Below, piece after piece: positions 23,839-32,618 of a stretch of DNA of 64,000 nt. The notes under the pieces were generated by a model. The model was not told the origin of the DNA, did no database searches, and was given only the letters and a program-made list of their open reading frames with translations. How positions within the stretch are numbered: the stretch's first letter is position 1; each line of letters opens with the position of its first letter. Source of the DNA: Anaerolineae bacterium (lineage in GTDB: Bacteria > Chloroflexota > Anaerolineae > Aggregatilineales > Ch27); contig JABLXG010000015.1 in assembly GCA_013178165.1 (NCBI GenBank), forward strand, positions 62,001 through 126,000, in the 5' to 3' direction. The position numbers were made by a program, and so were the translations under genes.

Positions 23839-24682
23839 TATCTTTACCCTGCTGGTGCTACTGGTCACCTTCGTGCTGATCACGGTGGTCGCCCAGTTCC
23901 TGCGGCGGCAGCGGCGATTGCGCCTGGCGCTGCGGCCTATCGCCGCTTACCGATCGATGCCGATCCTGGTCAGCGAGGCGGTAGAAAGCGAGCGCCCGGT
24001 GCACATCTCTTTTGGCGGCAGTGGGCTGGGGCTGGAATCGACGATCTCGGCGCTGGCTGTCGCTGATCTGATGTACCCGCTGGTGGAGCGCGCCTCCGTC
24101 GCCCGCCAGACGCCGCTGATCACGCTGAGTGATCCGACGGCGCTGGGCCTGGCCCAGGGCACGCTGATCCGCGCCTATCGCCGCCGGGAGACGCTCGGCG
24201 CTTACCGCAGCCCTGCCGTGCGCTGGTACCCGCAGGGGCCGCGCTCGCTGGCCTTCGCGGCGGGTGTTGGCGGGGCGCTGGCTGATGAAGACGCTAACAT
24301 GAGCGTGGTGGGCGGGCGCTTTGGCCCGGAGATCGCCTTCATCGGGGAGGCCGCCTACCGCTATGATCAGACCTTTTTCGCCCAGAGCGACGATCTGGAC
24401 GGCCAGGCCATCGCCTGGGTGATGGCCGGGCGGCCCCTGCTGGGCGAGGAGTTGTATGTCGCCGGGGCGTACCTCCCGGCCAGGCCATCGGCCCTGCATC
24501 TGAGCCAGTTGCTGGCCATGGATGGCCTGCGCCTGCTGGTTGTGGTCGCCATTTTGCTGGTGGCGGCGTTCACCGCTATCCGGGAATACTTTGTCCAGAT
24601 CGCCATCGGGCTGGGCCTGATTATCCTGCTGATCGGCGTCTACTACGGGCTGATGTTCCTGCGCGCGCGGAGGAGGGCCTGA
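23822..24682 (+). CDS. membrane protein of unknown function (DUF6754-like)
   Basis: The 286-residue protein has one N-terminal membrane helix (SIFTLLVLLVTFVLITVVAQFL), a soluble middle domain of about 190 residues, and two C-terminal helices. The middle domain has ISFGGSGLGLESTISALAVADLMYPLVERASVARQ, followed by PLITLSDPTALGLAQGTLIRAYRRR and a FIGEAAYRYDQTFFAQSDDLDGQAIAWVMAGRPLLGEELYVAGAYL core. I associate this pattern with DUF6754 proteins found mainly in Chloroflexota; no function is known to me. The start at 23822 overlaps the previous gene. It is followed by a second membrane protein three bases later. Confidence 0.65.
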   Translation: MDPLTSIFTLLVLLVTFVLITVVAQFLRRQRRLRLALRPIAAYRSMPILVSEAVESERPVHISFGGSGLGLESTISALAVADLMYPLVERASVARQTPLITLSDPTALGLAQGTLIRAYRRRETLGAYRSPAVRWYPQGPRSLAFAAGVGGALADEDANMSVVGGRFGPEIAFIGEAAYRYDQTFFAQSDDLDGQAIAWVMAGRPLLGEELYVAGAYLPARPSALHLSQLLAMDGLRLLVVVAILLVAAFTAIREYFVQIAIGLGLIILLIGVYYGLMFLRARRRA

Positions 24683-24685
24683 GCG

Positions 24686-25312
24686 ATGCGGCGAGTACTG
24701 GCGGTGCTGGCTTCCAGCCTGGTGCTGGCGCTCGGTCTGATCACGCTCTGGGGCCTGTTCCCCGGTTCGCCGGTCGCGCCGGTAGCCGCCGCGCTGATCC
24801 AGCTGGTAGTGATCGTCAGCGCGGTAGCGGTGCTGGTGGGTGTCCTGAACCTGCTATGGGTGCATCTGCAGCGCGTCATTAACGGCGATCCCGGCTGGCC
24901 GTACAGCCTGGTGCTGTTTCTCGCTGCCCTGATCGTGATTGTGCTGGTCACGGTGGAACGGCTGGGTCTGGTGGCCGGTGAGCAACTGAGCGGTTTTCTG
25001 TTCAGCGCGGTGCAGGTCTCAGTGGAAAGTGCGCTGGCCGGGCTGCTGGCGTTTTTCCTGGTTTTTGCCGCAGCGCGTTTGCTCCGTCACCGTGTCACCT
25101 GGGCAGCCGTGCTCTTTGTCATCACCCTGTTGATCGTTCTGCTCGGCTGGGTGGGGCTGCCCGCCCTGGGCCTCGTAAACGACCTGAGCGCCTGGATCCG
25201 CAATGTACCCGCCGTCGCCGGGGCGCGCGGCCTGCTGATCGGTATCGCCCTGGGTGCTGCCGCGACCGGCGTTCGGGTACTGCTGGGGCAAGACCCCAGC
25301 TATCGGGAGTAA
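24686..25312 (+). CDS. six-helix membrane protein of unknown function
   Basis: The 208-residue protein is almost entirely hydrophobic, with about six helices and short loops (for example ALIQLVVIVSAVAVLVGVL and WAAVLFVITLLIVLLGWVG). The few charged residues sit at helix ends (LQRVINGDPGW, AARLLRHRV). No transporter or enzyme signature is visible. GGAGGAGG lies nine bases before the ATG. The position between two other envelope-linked genes of the cluster suggests a shared membrane complex; that is inference. Confidence 0.65.
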   Translation: MRRVLAVLASSLVLALGLITLWGLFPGSPVAPVAAALIQLVVIVSAVAVLVGVLNLLWVHLQRVINGDPGWPYSLVLFLAALIVIVLVTVERLGLVAGEQLSGFLFSAVQVSVESALAGLLAFFLVFAAARLLRHRVTWAAVLFVITLLIVLLGWVGLPALGLVNDLSAWIRNVPAVAGARGLLIGIALGAAATGVRVLLGQDPSYRE

Positions 25313-25318
25313 ACGGCT

Positions 25319-28300
25319 ATGACCGACGACCGGCCTATCCCCCCGGAAGATGAGGGCCTGCCGGAATGGCTGCGGGGCTTTGACCTGCCGCCGGATGACG
25401 ACCGGCCGGCTGGACCACCCCCACAGCGGCCCGTCGATTCCCTGGATTTCCTGCGCGATGTCGGCGGCGAACCCCAGCCCGGCATCCGCGATACCGCGAC
25501 CATGAAGCCAGTTTCTTCCGGCGCGCCCCCCGCCAAACCGGGACGCAAGCAAATCCTGGAAGAAAATGATGACCTGCCCACGGTAGAGGAACTGCGCGGC
25601 ATCACCGCCACCCTGCCCTGGATGCGCGACCTGCTGGGCCTGGAACCGCCCCCGGAACCTGCGCCTGCCGGGGAGCTCCCCCCCAGTCCTCCTGAACCTG
25701 CCGCCGACGAACTGGACTGGATGGCCTTTGAAGCGGAGGCTGAACAGGGTGCGCCCGGCGCGCTGCCGGACTGGCTGGCCGGGGCCGAGCTGGACATGGA
25801 ACAACCGCCATCTGAAGAGCCGCCGGCTCCACCACGGCCACGGGCTGAACTGCCCGACTGGCTGGCCGGGATGGAGGAGGAAATTCTGCCGCTGGAACCC
25901 GGCCAGGCCGCCATCCCCACCGGAAAGCCAGAAGCGCCCCCGGCCTGGGCGATAGAACAACCCGCCATGCCGCCTGTCGAGGACAGCGACCTTTCCTACG
26001 AGGAATGGGAACGGCTGCAGGAAGAAGCCGGGCGTGAGCCAACCGAGGCTGAAAAGCTGGCTGAGGAAGTGCCCGAATGGTTCGAAGCCATTGCCGAAGG
26101 CGAACTGCCCCCGGCGGAACAGCCCCCCGCTGCCGCCGAGGCCGCCGGACCGGAGTTCATGCCGGACTGGTACTTGGGCCTGGAAGAACAGGAGCAGGCG
26201 CAAAAGCCGGCGTGGTTCTCCGCAATCGACTATTCGCCGGATGCGCTGACCGCTGAGCCGGTCATCCCGGAAAAGGCCCCCGAACCGGAGCCATCGCTGG
26301 AGGACATCCCCGACTGGTTCGCCGAGGCTGAGGCTCCGGCAACACCGCCCGAACCAGGGCCGGAAGTACCCGCGTCGGCGGAGATACCCGACTGGTTCGC
26401 CGAGGCTGAGGCTCCGGCGGCGCCACCCGCGCCGGAGCCGGAAGCACCCTCCGAAGAGGAGGTGCCCGACTGGTTCGCCCAGGCTGAAGGTCTGCCCACG
26501 CCGGAGGCGCCCGCCGCGGCAGAGGTGCCCGACTGGTTCGCCGAAATCGGGCTGACGCCCTCCCAGGAGGCGGATTGGATGGCCGATCTGCAGGCCGCCG
26601 CGCCGGAGGAAGAGCAGGCCACCCCACCGCCGCCCGCCGGAGAACCGGCCCCGCCGGAAACACCAGTGCCAGAAGCTGAGGCGCCCCGCCCGGTGCACAT
26701 CACCGAGCCGCCTGCCTGGCTGGGCGACCTGCCGTTTGAGCTTGAGCGTGCCCCCGCTGAGGCGGAAGCGCCACCACCGCAGCCCCCTGCTGAGCCGGTC
26801 GAAGAATTCATGCAGCTGATCGAGGAGAAGCTGGGTGAGGTGGAAGCGCCTGCCCCGCTGGCCACCGGCCAGGACGCATTGGTGCCGCTGGAGCAGGCCG
26901 AGTTCGACCTGGATGAACTGTTTGCCGTGGCGGAGTTGCCGCCGGAAGAAGAAGCCGTTGAGCAGGCACCTCCGCCAGGGGCAGAAATCACGGCGACACA
27001 ACTCCCGGATTGGCTGGCTGGCGTGCAGGTTGGCGGATTCTCCGCCGTCCGCCAGGTTATGGATGTTGGCGAGACCCCGCTCGAGGAACTGAGCGAGCGC
27101 CTGCGCGCCCTGCGCGAGCACACCCTGGCCGCGGCTGAGGCCGCGCCGCCGCCTTCCCCGGCCCCGACCACACCTGCGCTGGATGGAATCACCGACGGCC
27201 TGGCCCCGGCGACCGTCTTTGACAATATGGCTGGCCGGGAAATGATCCTGGAAACCCGGCTGGATGAGCGCCAGGCAGCGCGTGTGGCGACGCTGTCCAG
27301 CCTGCTGGGGGTGGGTGAAGAAGCTGTTGCCCGTGACGCCGAAGGCCGGCCGGTCACCCTCACCGGCGCCCAGCAGGCCGTACGCATCGCGGAGGCGGCC
27401 AGGCGCGCCCGTGCCCGCAGCCGGGTCAAACCTGCCCGCGTGCTGGTCACGCTGGCGCTGCTGGCGGCGCTGGTGCTGCCCTTCCTGGTCGATGTTTCCG
27501 CGCTGCTACCGCTGCCGCCGGCAGCACTCGACCCGGCCAGCCACGGGACGCTCGACGCAGCGATCGAGGAACTGGACGAGCGCTCACAGGTGCTGGTCGG
27601 TTTTGAGTACGGTCCGACCGCCGCCGGGGAGATGGACGCCCTGACCAGGGCGCTGCTGACCCATGTGTTGCTCCGGGGGGCCAGACCGGTGATCGTCAGC
27701 ACCAATCCGGCGGGCGTGCTGCAAGCCCGCAATGTGCTGGCTGACCTGGCCGCTGATCCCTTCATCCTGGCCCGGCGAGGCCGCACTGCCGCCCTGACCA
27801 TGCCGGATGATTACGTGATCCTGTCCTACCTGCCGGGCGGGGTGGTCGGCCTGCGCGCCCTGACTGCCACCAGTACCGACGCCAGCGCCCTGGATCGCGG
27901 CCTGTTTGCCGTCGATCTGGAAGGCCGTCCGACCGGCCTGGACATCCGCTTCCTGCAGACGGCGTTTGACCTGGCGCTGGTCTTTGGCGAACGCGGCGAA
28001 GATGTCCGCCTGTGGGTGGAACAGGTCGGCGCGGCGGTCAAGCTGCCGCTGGGCGCGGCGGTCGCCGCCGGGGCGGAGCCGGTGGCCCGCCCGTACCTGA
28101 CTTCCGGCCAGTTGATCGGCCTGCTGGCCGGTTACCGCGACGCCTACAGCTACGACGCCGTGCTGCGTTCGGCCCTGGCCCAGGCGGGCGGTGAGGCCCC
28201 CGGCGGGCGGTTGACCACCGGCACGCCCGTGCCCAGCCCAACTCCCAGCCCCACGCCGACGCAGCGCGTCACCGCCACACCAACATCCACGCCTGCTGAC

Positions 28301-28576
28301 GAAGACCTGACGGCCACCGCCCTGGCTTCCGGCACGCCAACTGTGATCCCCAGCGCCACACCCCGCGTGATCATCACCGCTACGCCGGTTCCCACGCAGG
28401 TGCGGCCTGCCGTCGAATCACAGGCGCCAACGCCTATCCCGCCGCCGCCCGCGCCGCCGGAACGTGACACGCGCTGGTACAGCATGACGCTCGGTGTGCT
28501 GGCCGCCGGAGGGCTGATCGGCCTGGGGGCGCTGGTCAACTTCGCTCAGTGGATACGCCGGAGGCGAGAGCCGTGA
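25319..28576 (+). CDS. large protein with repeated P-x-W-[LFY] motifs and two membrane helices
   Basis: This 1085-residue protein has a Pro/Glu/Ala-rich cytoplasm-like part of about 700 residues carrying at least twelve copies of P-[DEA]-W-[LFY], starting at residues 15, 150, 179, 252, 282, 297, 331, 357, 383, 404, 465 and 563. Several are near identical (PDWFAEAEAPA). It then has a membrane helix near residue 705, an ordered domain of about 270 residues (LDERSQVLVGFEYGPTAAGEMDAL, then VVGLRALTATSTDAS), a Thr/Pro-rich stretch and a final helix. Acidic linkers with regularly spaced tryptophan motifs look like docking sites for a partner. No enzyme motif was found. It overlaps the next gene by four bases if that starts at GTG 28573. 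Confidence 0.7.
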   Translation: MTDDRPIPPEDEGLPEWLRGFDLPPDDDRPAGPPPQRPVDSLDFLRDVGGEPQPGIRDTATMKPVSSGAPPAKPGRKQILEENDDLPTVEELRGITATLPWMRDLLGLEPPPEPAPAGELPPSPPEPAADELDWMAFEAEAEQGAPGALPDWLAGAELDMEQPPSEEPPAPPRPRAELPDWLAGMEEEILPLEPGQAAIPTGKPEAPPAWAIEQPAMPPVEDSDLSYEEWERLQEEAGREPTEAEKLAEEVPEWFEAIAEGELPPAEQPPAAAEAAGPEFMPDWYLGLEEQEQAQKPAWFSAIDYSPDALTAEPVIPEKAPEPEPSLEDIPDWFAEAEAPATPPEPGPEVPASAEIPDWFAEAEAPAAPPAPEPEAPSEEEVPDWFAQAEGLPTPEAPAAAEVPDWFAEIGLTPSQEADWMADLQAAAPEEEQATPPPPAGEPAPPETPVPEAEAPRPVHITEPPAWLGDLPFELERAPAEAEAPPPQPPAEPVEEFMQLIEEKLGEVEAPAPLATGQDALVPLEQAEFDLDELFAVAELPPEEEAVEQAPPPGAEITATQLPDWLAGVQVGGFSAVRQVMDVGETPLEELSERLRALREHTLAAAEAAPPPSPAPTTPALDGITDGLAPATVFDNMAGREMILETRLDERQAARVATLSSLLGVGEEAVARDAEGRPVTLTGAQQAVRIAEAARRARARSRVKPARVLVTLALLAALVLPFLVDVSALLPLPPAALDPASHGTLDAAIEELDERSQVLVGFEYGPTAAGEMDALTRALLTHVLLRGARPVIVSTNPAGVLQARNVLADLAADPFILARRGRTAALTMPDDYVILSYLPGGVVGLRALTATSTDASALDRGLFAVDLEGRPTGLDIRFLQTAFDLALVFGERGEDVRLWVEQVGAAVKLPLGAAVAAGAEPVARPYLTSGQLIGLLAGYRDAYSYDAVLRSALAQAGGEAPGGRLTTGTPVPSPTPSPTPTQRVTATPTSTPADEDLTATALASGTPTVIPSATPRVIITATPVPTQVRPAVESQAPTPIPPPPAPPERDTRWYSMTLGVLAAGGLIGLGALVNFAQWIRRRREP

Positions 28577-29223
28577 CGCCACAAGCGCTTGACGCCATCG
28601 GGGTCTGGGTGGGGTTCATCCTGACCCTGCTGATCTTCAGCTACCTGCTGACCGACAACTTCCTGTACCGGCTGACGGTTTATCTGTTCGTGGGGGTGGC
28701 GGCGGCCTATACCGGCGTGGTTGCCGTGGAAGGCGTGCTGTTGCCCTGGCTGCGCGGGACGTTGCTGGCCCCCGCGCCGCAAACCGGGCAGATTGTGCTG
28801 GGCCTGATTCCCCTGCTGGTCGGCGGCCTGCTCCTGCTCAAAGCCATCCCGGCCCTGGCCCCGCTGGGCAACCTGGGCCTGGCCTTCCTGATCGGCATCG
28901 GCACAGCGGTGGCGCTGATCGGCACGATCAGCGGCACGCTGATCCCGCTGGTCTACAGCAGCGGCGCGGCCATCGGCGATGATTTCATCAACGGCCTGAT
29001 CCTCATCCTGGGCACGATCACCACCCTGCTGTACTTCCAATACCTGTCTGTTAAGACACCGGAAGGGGAGGTGGTGCGACCTCTGCCAGTGCGGGTGGCT
29101 GGCGGCATTGGCCAGATTTTCCTGATCGTGACCTTCGCTTCGCTCTATGCCGGCGCGATCCTCTCCAGTCTGACCATCGTCAGCGAGCGGATCGCCTTCC
29201 TGCTGGCGCGTGTGCTGGGCTGA
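28573..29223 (+). CDS. polytopic membrane protein of unknown function
   Basis: The 216-residue protein has about six or seven hydrophobic helices with very few charged residues. Examples are WVGFILTLLIFSYLLTDNF, VLGLIPLLVGGLLLLKAI and LAFLIGIGTAVALIGTI. It has no signature I recognise. I prefer the GTG start at 28573, which overlaps the previous stop (GTGA) and has GGAG at a good distance. The ATG at 28549 has no ribosome site, but cannot be excluded. It precedes the MutL-like gene by 12 bases. Confidence 0.65.
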   Translation: MTPQALDAIGVWVGFILTLLIFSYLLTDNFLYRLTVYLFVGVAAAYTGVVAVEGVLLPWLRGTLLAPAPQTGQIVLGLIPLLVGGLLLLKAIPALAPLGNLGLAFLIGIGTAVALIGTISGTLIPLVYSSGAAIGDDFINGLILILGTITTLLYFQYLSVKTPEGEVVRPLPVRVAGGIGQIFLIVTFASLYAGAILSSLTIVSERIAFLLARVLG

Positions 29224-29235
29224 GTGGTGTGAGCC

Positions 29236-31347
29236 ATGGCTGGGACGAGCGACCTTAAATCGATCATCGCGGTGGATTTCGGCAGCGTCAACACACGGGC
29301 AGTGCTGATCGACCTGGTGGACGGCGTGTACCGTCTGGTGGCCCGCACCGTGACGCGCACCACCGCCGACGATCCGCTGCGCGACGTGGCGGTGGGTCTG
29401 TTCCGCGCCCTGGCGGCCATGGAGGAGCAAACCGGGCGCCGTTTGCTTGATGCAGGGCAGCAATTGCTGACCCCGGAAACCCGCGATGGCGCCGGGGTTG
29501 ACGCCCTCTTGGCGACAGCCAGCGTGGGGCAGCCGCTGCGCGTGGTGGTCGCCGGCCTGATGCCGGATGTCAGCGTGGCCAGCGCCCTGCGTGTACTGGC
29601 CGGATCGTATGTCACTGTTGTCGATACGCTCTCGCTGGCGGATGTCCGCACAGAAGAGCAGCAGATCAACGCCATGCTGGCCCACAAGCCAGACATGATC
29701 TTTATTGTCGGCGGCACAGACGCCGGGGCGGAGGAGCCGATTCTCGATCTGGTCAGGGTCGTGCGCAGCGCGGTACAGATCGCCGCCCCCCGGCCAATGG
29801 TGCTCTACGCCGGCAACCGCGCCGCCCAGGATCAGGTGAAAGCCCTGCTGGAGGGGCTGTGCACGCTGGAAGTCGCCGATAATGTGCGGCCTACCCTGGA
29901 GGAAGAAACGCTCGGCGGCGCACAGCAGGGGCTGGCTGTGCTCTACGACCGTTTCAAGATGGCAAGCGGCGGCGGTTTTGACGAGGTGAGTAAGCTCAGC
30001 AGGGTCGGTGTGCTGCCCACCGCCCAGAGCCTGACCAATATCGTGCGTTACCTGGGCGAGGTAGCCGCCCGCGACCGGCGCAACCCGGCCCAGGGGGTGC
30101 TGGCGGTTGATGTTGGCAGCGCCACCACCACAGCGGCAGCTTCCATCCAGCGCCAGCCGTATATCAACATCCGCACCGATATCGGCATCGGCCACAGCGC
30201 CGCTACACTGCTCGACTTCACCACGCCGGGCAACCTGCGCCGCTGGCTGACCTGGGACGCCTCTGATTCTGAGATTGTCTCTTACCTGCACAACAAAGCC
30301 CTGCGCCCGGCCACCGTGCCCCAGACCACCCGCGAGCTTGAGCTGGAATACGCCGCTACGCGGGAGGCGATCCGCGTGGTGGTTGAGCAGGCCCGCGCAT
30401 CCTGGAAGATCGGCCCGCCGATGCCCGTCCTGCGCCCGATCATCGGCGGTGGGGCGGTGCTGGCCAACACGCCGCACCCCGGTCTGGCCGCCCTGCTCCT
30501 GCTGGATGCCATCCAGCCGGTCGGCGTGACCGAGCTATGGCAGGACCCGGTCGGCCTGATCCCGGCGATGGGCGCGCTGGCTTACCTCAAGCCAGAAGCG
30601 GTCGTGCAGATGATCGACGAAGGCGATCTGATCCGCCTCGGCTCGGTGGCCTGCATGGAAGGGGAAGTGCGGCGCTTCGGACGCGGCGGCATGCGGGTGA
30701 CCATCCGACTGGCGGATGGCCAGGTGGTGCGCCGCGATATCGCCGCCGGTACGATCTGGACTTATCCGTTGCCGCCCGGCCAGACGGCAGCCGTCGACAT
30801 CAGCGTGACACGCGGCCTGACCATCGGCGGGCGTGGGCGCATCCGCCTGCAGATGAACGGCGGTGCTGCCGGCCTGATCTTCGATGCACGCGGCCGTCCG
30901 CTGCCGCTGCCGCGCGATGCTGAGGCGCGGGCGCAGCTTTACCCGCGCTGGGCCGCCGGTACGCGGGGCGTCATCCCGCGCCGCGCCGACGAAGTCGATG
31001 AGTCGCAGGTGGGGCGGGACGAACTGGATCGCGTCGCCCTGCAGCTGGAAGCGGAAGTGGCCGTCACCGGGCCGGAGGAAGAAGATCTGCTGGAAGTCTC
31101 CGATGCCCCCATCCGGCCTGCCCGGCGCCGCCTGTTTGGCTTCCTGCGGCGGCGATCAGCCCTGGCGGTGGAGGACGCGCTTGAGGAGGAAGAGGCGGAG
31201 GGTGCACCAGCTGGCCGGGCAGCCCAGGCAGGGCCGAACGGCGATGGGCAACTGACGCCGGGTTCGCCCTCGACCAAACCGTTCATCGACGATGAGGAAT
31301 TACGCACTGAGTTACGTGGGGCAAAGGGTCGCCGCCAGCGCCGTTGA
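29236..31347 (+). CDS. MutL/GlmL-family actin-fold ATPase
   Basis: The 703-residue protein begins IIAVDFGSVNTRAVLIDLVDG, the phosphate-1 loop of the actin/Hsp70 fold, and repeats the motif as AVDVGSATTT at about 291-299. A glycine-rich PIIGGGAVLANTPHPG segment follows. This layout matches the MutL/GlmL family, usually encoded beside glutamate mutase or ornithine aminomutase subunits and thought to protect or reactivate those B12 enzymes. No mutase gene is in this window; the neighbours are membrane proteins. The last 180 residues extend beyond the ATPase core, with an acidic, Arg-rich tail (RPARRRLFGFLRRRS). The real partner here is unknown. Confidence 0.85.
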   Translation: MAGTSDLKSIIAVDFGSVNTRAVLIDLVDGVYRLVARTVTRTTADDPLRDVAVGLFRALAAMEEQTGRRLLDAGQQLLTPETRDGAGVDALLATASVGQPLRVVVAGLMPDVSVASALRVLAGSYVTVVDTLSLADVRTEEQQINAMLAHKPDMIFIVGGTDAGAEEPILDLVRVVRSAVQIAAPRPMVLYAGNRAAQDQVKALLEGLCTLEVADNVRPTLEEETLGGAQQGLAVLYDRFKMASGGGFDEVSKLSRVGVLPTAQSLTNIVRYLGEVAARDRRNPAQGVLAVDVGSATTTAAASIQRQPYINIRTDIGIGHSAATLLDFTTPGNLRRWLTWDASDSEIVSYLHNKALRPATVPQTTRELELEYAATREAIRVVVEQARASWKIGPPMPVLRPIIGGGAVLANTPHPGLAALLLLDAIQPVGVTELWQDPVGLIPAMGALAYLKPEAVVQMIDEGDLIRLGSVACMEGEVRRFGRGGMRVTIRLADGQVVRRDIAAGTIWTYPLPPGQTAAVDISVTRGLTIGGRGRIRLQMNGGAAGLIFDARGRPLPLPRDAEARAQLYPRWAAGTRGVIPRRADEVDESQVGRDELDRVALQLEAEVAVTGPEEEDLLEVSDAPIRPARRRLFGFLRRRSALAVEDALEEEEAEGAPAGRAAQAGPNGDGQLTPGSPSTKPFIDDEELRTELRGAKGRRQRR

Positions 31348-31373
31348 GTGAGAGCGCGGGCGGTTGCCGATCT

Positions 31374-31420
31374 GCCCGCCACGGTCGGGAGGTCTATGGC
31401 GGGCCGGGCTTTGCTTTTTT
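31374..31420 (+). terminator. hairpin with T-run between the MutL-like and KOW-like genes
   Basis: GCCCGCCA (31374-31381) pairs perfectly with TGGCGGGC (31397-31404); a T-run TTTTTT occupies 31415-31420, about ten bases beyond the stem. It suggests at least partial termination inside the cluster and a separate start for the next gene. Confidence 0.55.
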
Positions 31421-31491
31421 GGGCCTTCGGGCTTTAAATAGGGATACCCGGCGCACCATACTGGCGACGAGAGCCAAAGAGTCAGCGGATT

Positions 31492-32568
31492 ATGGCTACT
31501 TACTACCCGGATCAGACGACCATCCTGCCCATGACGACCATCCGCCGGGAGCGCACGCTACCGCCGGATGTCATCGGCGAGGTGACGGTACAGCTTGATG
31601 CGTTTGTCAGCGCCGTGGATGTCGTCGCGCGCGGCACACGCGCCAGCCGTTACCTGGTGATCGACCTGCGGAACGCGCTCGGCGTGGACGACCCGGCTGC
31701 TATCGCGGCCAGGCTACACGTCCGGGCCGATCAGGTCATCCGCAAAGGCGATATCCTGGCCGGGGACAAAAAGAACCGCCGCACGCTCCTGCGCGCCCCG
31801 GTGACCGGCAGGGTGCACAGTGTGGTGGATGGCCGGCTGGTGCTAAAGACCGGCCTGAGCGAGGTTATTGTGCGAGCTGGCTTCCGGGGCGTGGTGACTT
31901 CCGTCCGACCGCGCGGTGTGTTGCTGGAGACAACCGGCGGGCTGGTGCAGGGGGTATGGGGCAACGGGCGCAGCTGCCTGGGCGCGCTCAAGATGGCTCC
32001 GCGCGGCGGGCTGGGGGTGCTGGAAATAGAGGAAATCACGCCCGACTGGCGGGGAGCGATCGTTGTCAGCCCGCAGCCGCTGGACCGCCTGGCTCTGGCC
32101 AAGGCAGAGGCGCAGACCCTGGGGGCGGTCATTGCGCCCTCCATGCCAGCGGACTTGCGCCCGGTCGCGCTAAAGCTCAAAATCCCTATAATGTTGACTG
32201 AGGGCTTTGGCTCGGAACCGATGAACCGGCTGGCTCAGGAGGTGCTGGAATCCTACGCTGGCATGCAGGCGTCGCTCAGCGCCCATGAGCCAAACCGCTG
32301 GTCGCCGGATCGACCGGAGGTGATCATCCCGGCGCAAGCCGATCTCAGACCGCCTCCGCCGGCCCGCGACGAGCCGCTCCGTCCCGGCGCGGAGGTGCGC
32401 ATCATCCGCCAGCCCTATGCCGGGACGATTGGCCGGGTCCGCAGCCTGCCGCGGGTCCCGCAGCGCATTGAGAACGGCCTGCGCCTGCCGGTGGCGGAAG
32501 TCCTCCTGCCCAGTGGGCGGACGGTGACAGTCCCGCTGGTTAACCTGGAACTGTTTGGTCGGGGTTAA
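31492..32568 (+). CDS. barrel-sandwich and KOW-like domain protein of unknown function
   Basis: The 358-residue protein has an N-terminal region with a barrel-sandwich-hybrid pattern (VIRKGDILAGDKKNRRTLLRAPVTGRVHSVVDG), like biotinyl/lipoyl or RnfC-type modules, and repeats of short beta strands. A Pro-rich linker leads to a C-terminal KOW-like segment: GAEVRIIRQPYAGTIGRVRSLP, then VAEVLLPSGRTVTVPLVNLELF. It has no membrane helix. The KOW motif is found in NusG and ribosomal L24, where it binds RNA or protein. It lies after the MutL-like gene, separated by a terminator-like hairpin. I do not know its function. Confidence 0.7.
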   Translation: MATYYPDQTTILPMTTIRRERTLPPDVIGEVTVQLDAFVSAVDVVARGTRASRYLVIDLRNALGVDDPAAIAARLHVRADQVIRKGDILAGDKKNRRTLLRAPVTGRVHSVVDGRLVLKTGLSEVIVRAGFRGVVTSVRPRGVLLETTGGLVQGVWGNGRSCLGALKMAPRGGLGVLEIEEITPDWRGAIVVSPQPLDRLALAKAEAQTLGAVIAPSMPADLRPVALKLKIPIMLTEGFGSEPMNRLAQEVLESYAGMQASLSAHEPNRWSPDRPEVIIPAQADLRPPPPARDEPLRPGAEVRIIRQPYAGTIGRVRSLPRVPQRIENGLRLPVAEVLLPSGRTVTVPLVNLELFGRG

Positions 32569-32618
32569 GCCCCTGCGTTCTGGGGGTTTTCATCCCCCGC
32601 ACAGTGAAGGAGAGAGCA

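Noticed and set aside
25019-27121. 700-codon open frame on the minus strand
   Set aside because: It lies wholly opposite the large plus-strand protein and membrane gene, and is a by-product of GC-rich codons. It has no ribosome site, and its composition (Arg/Gly/Phe repeats) mirrors the P-x-W-[LFY] repeats.
28546-30477. 643-codon minus-strand frame
   Set aside because: Antisense to the membrane protein and MutL-like genes; rich in His, Gln and Asp, typical of shadow frames in high-GC DNA.
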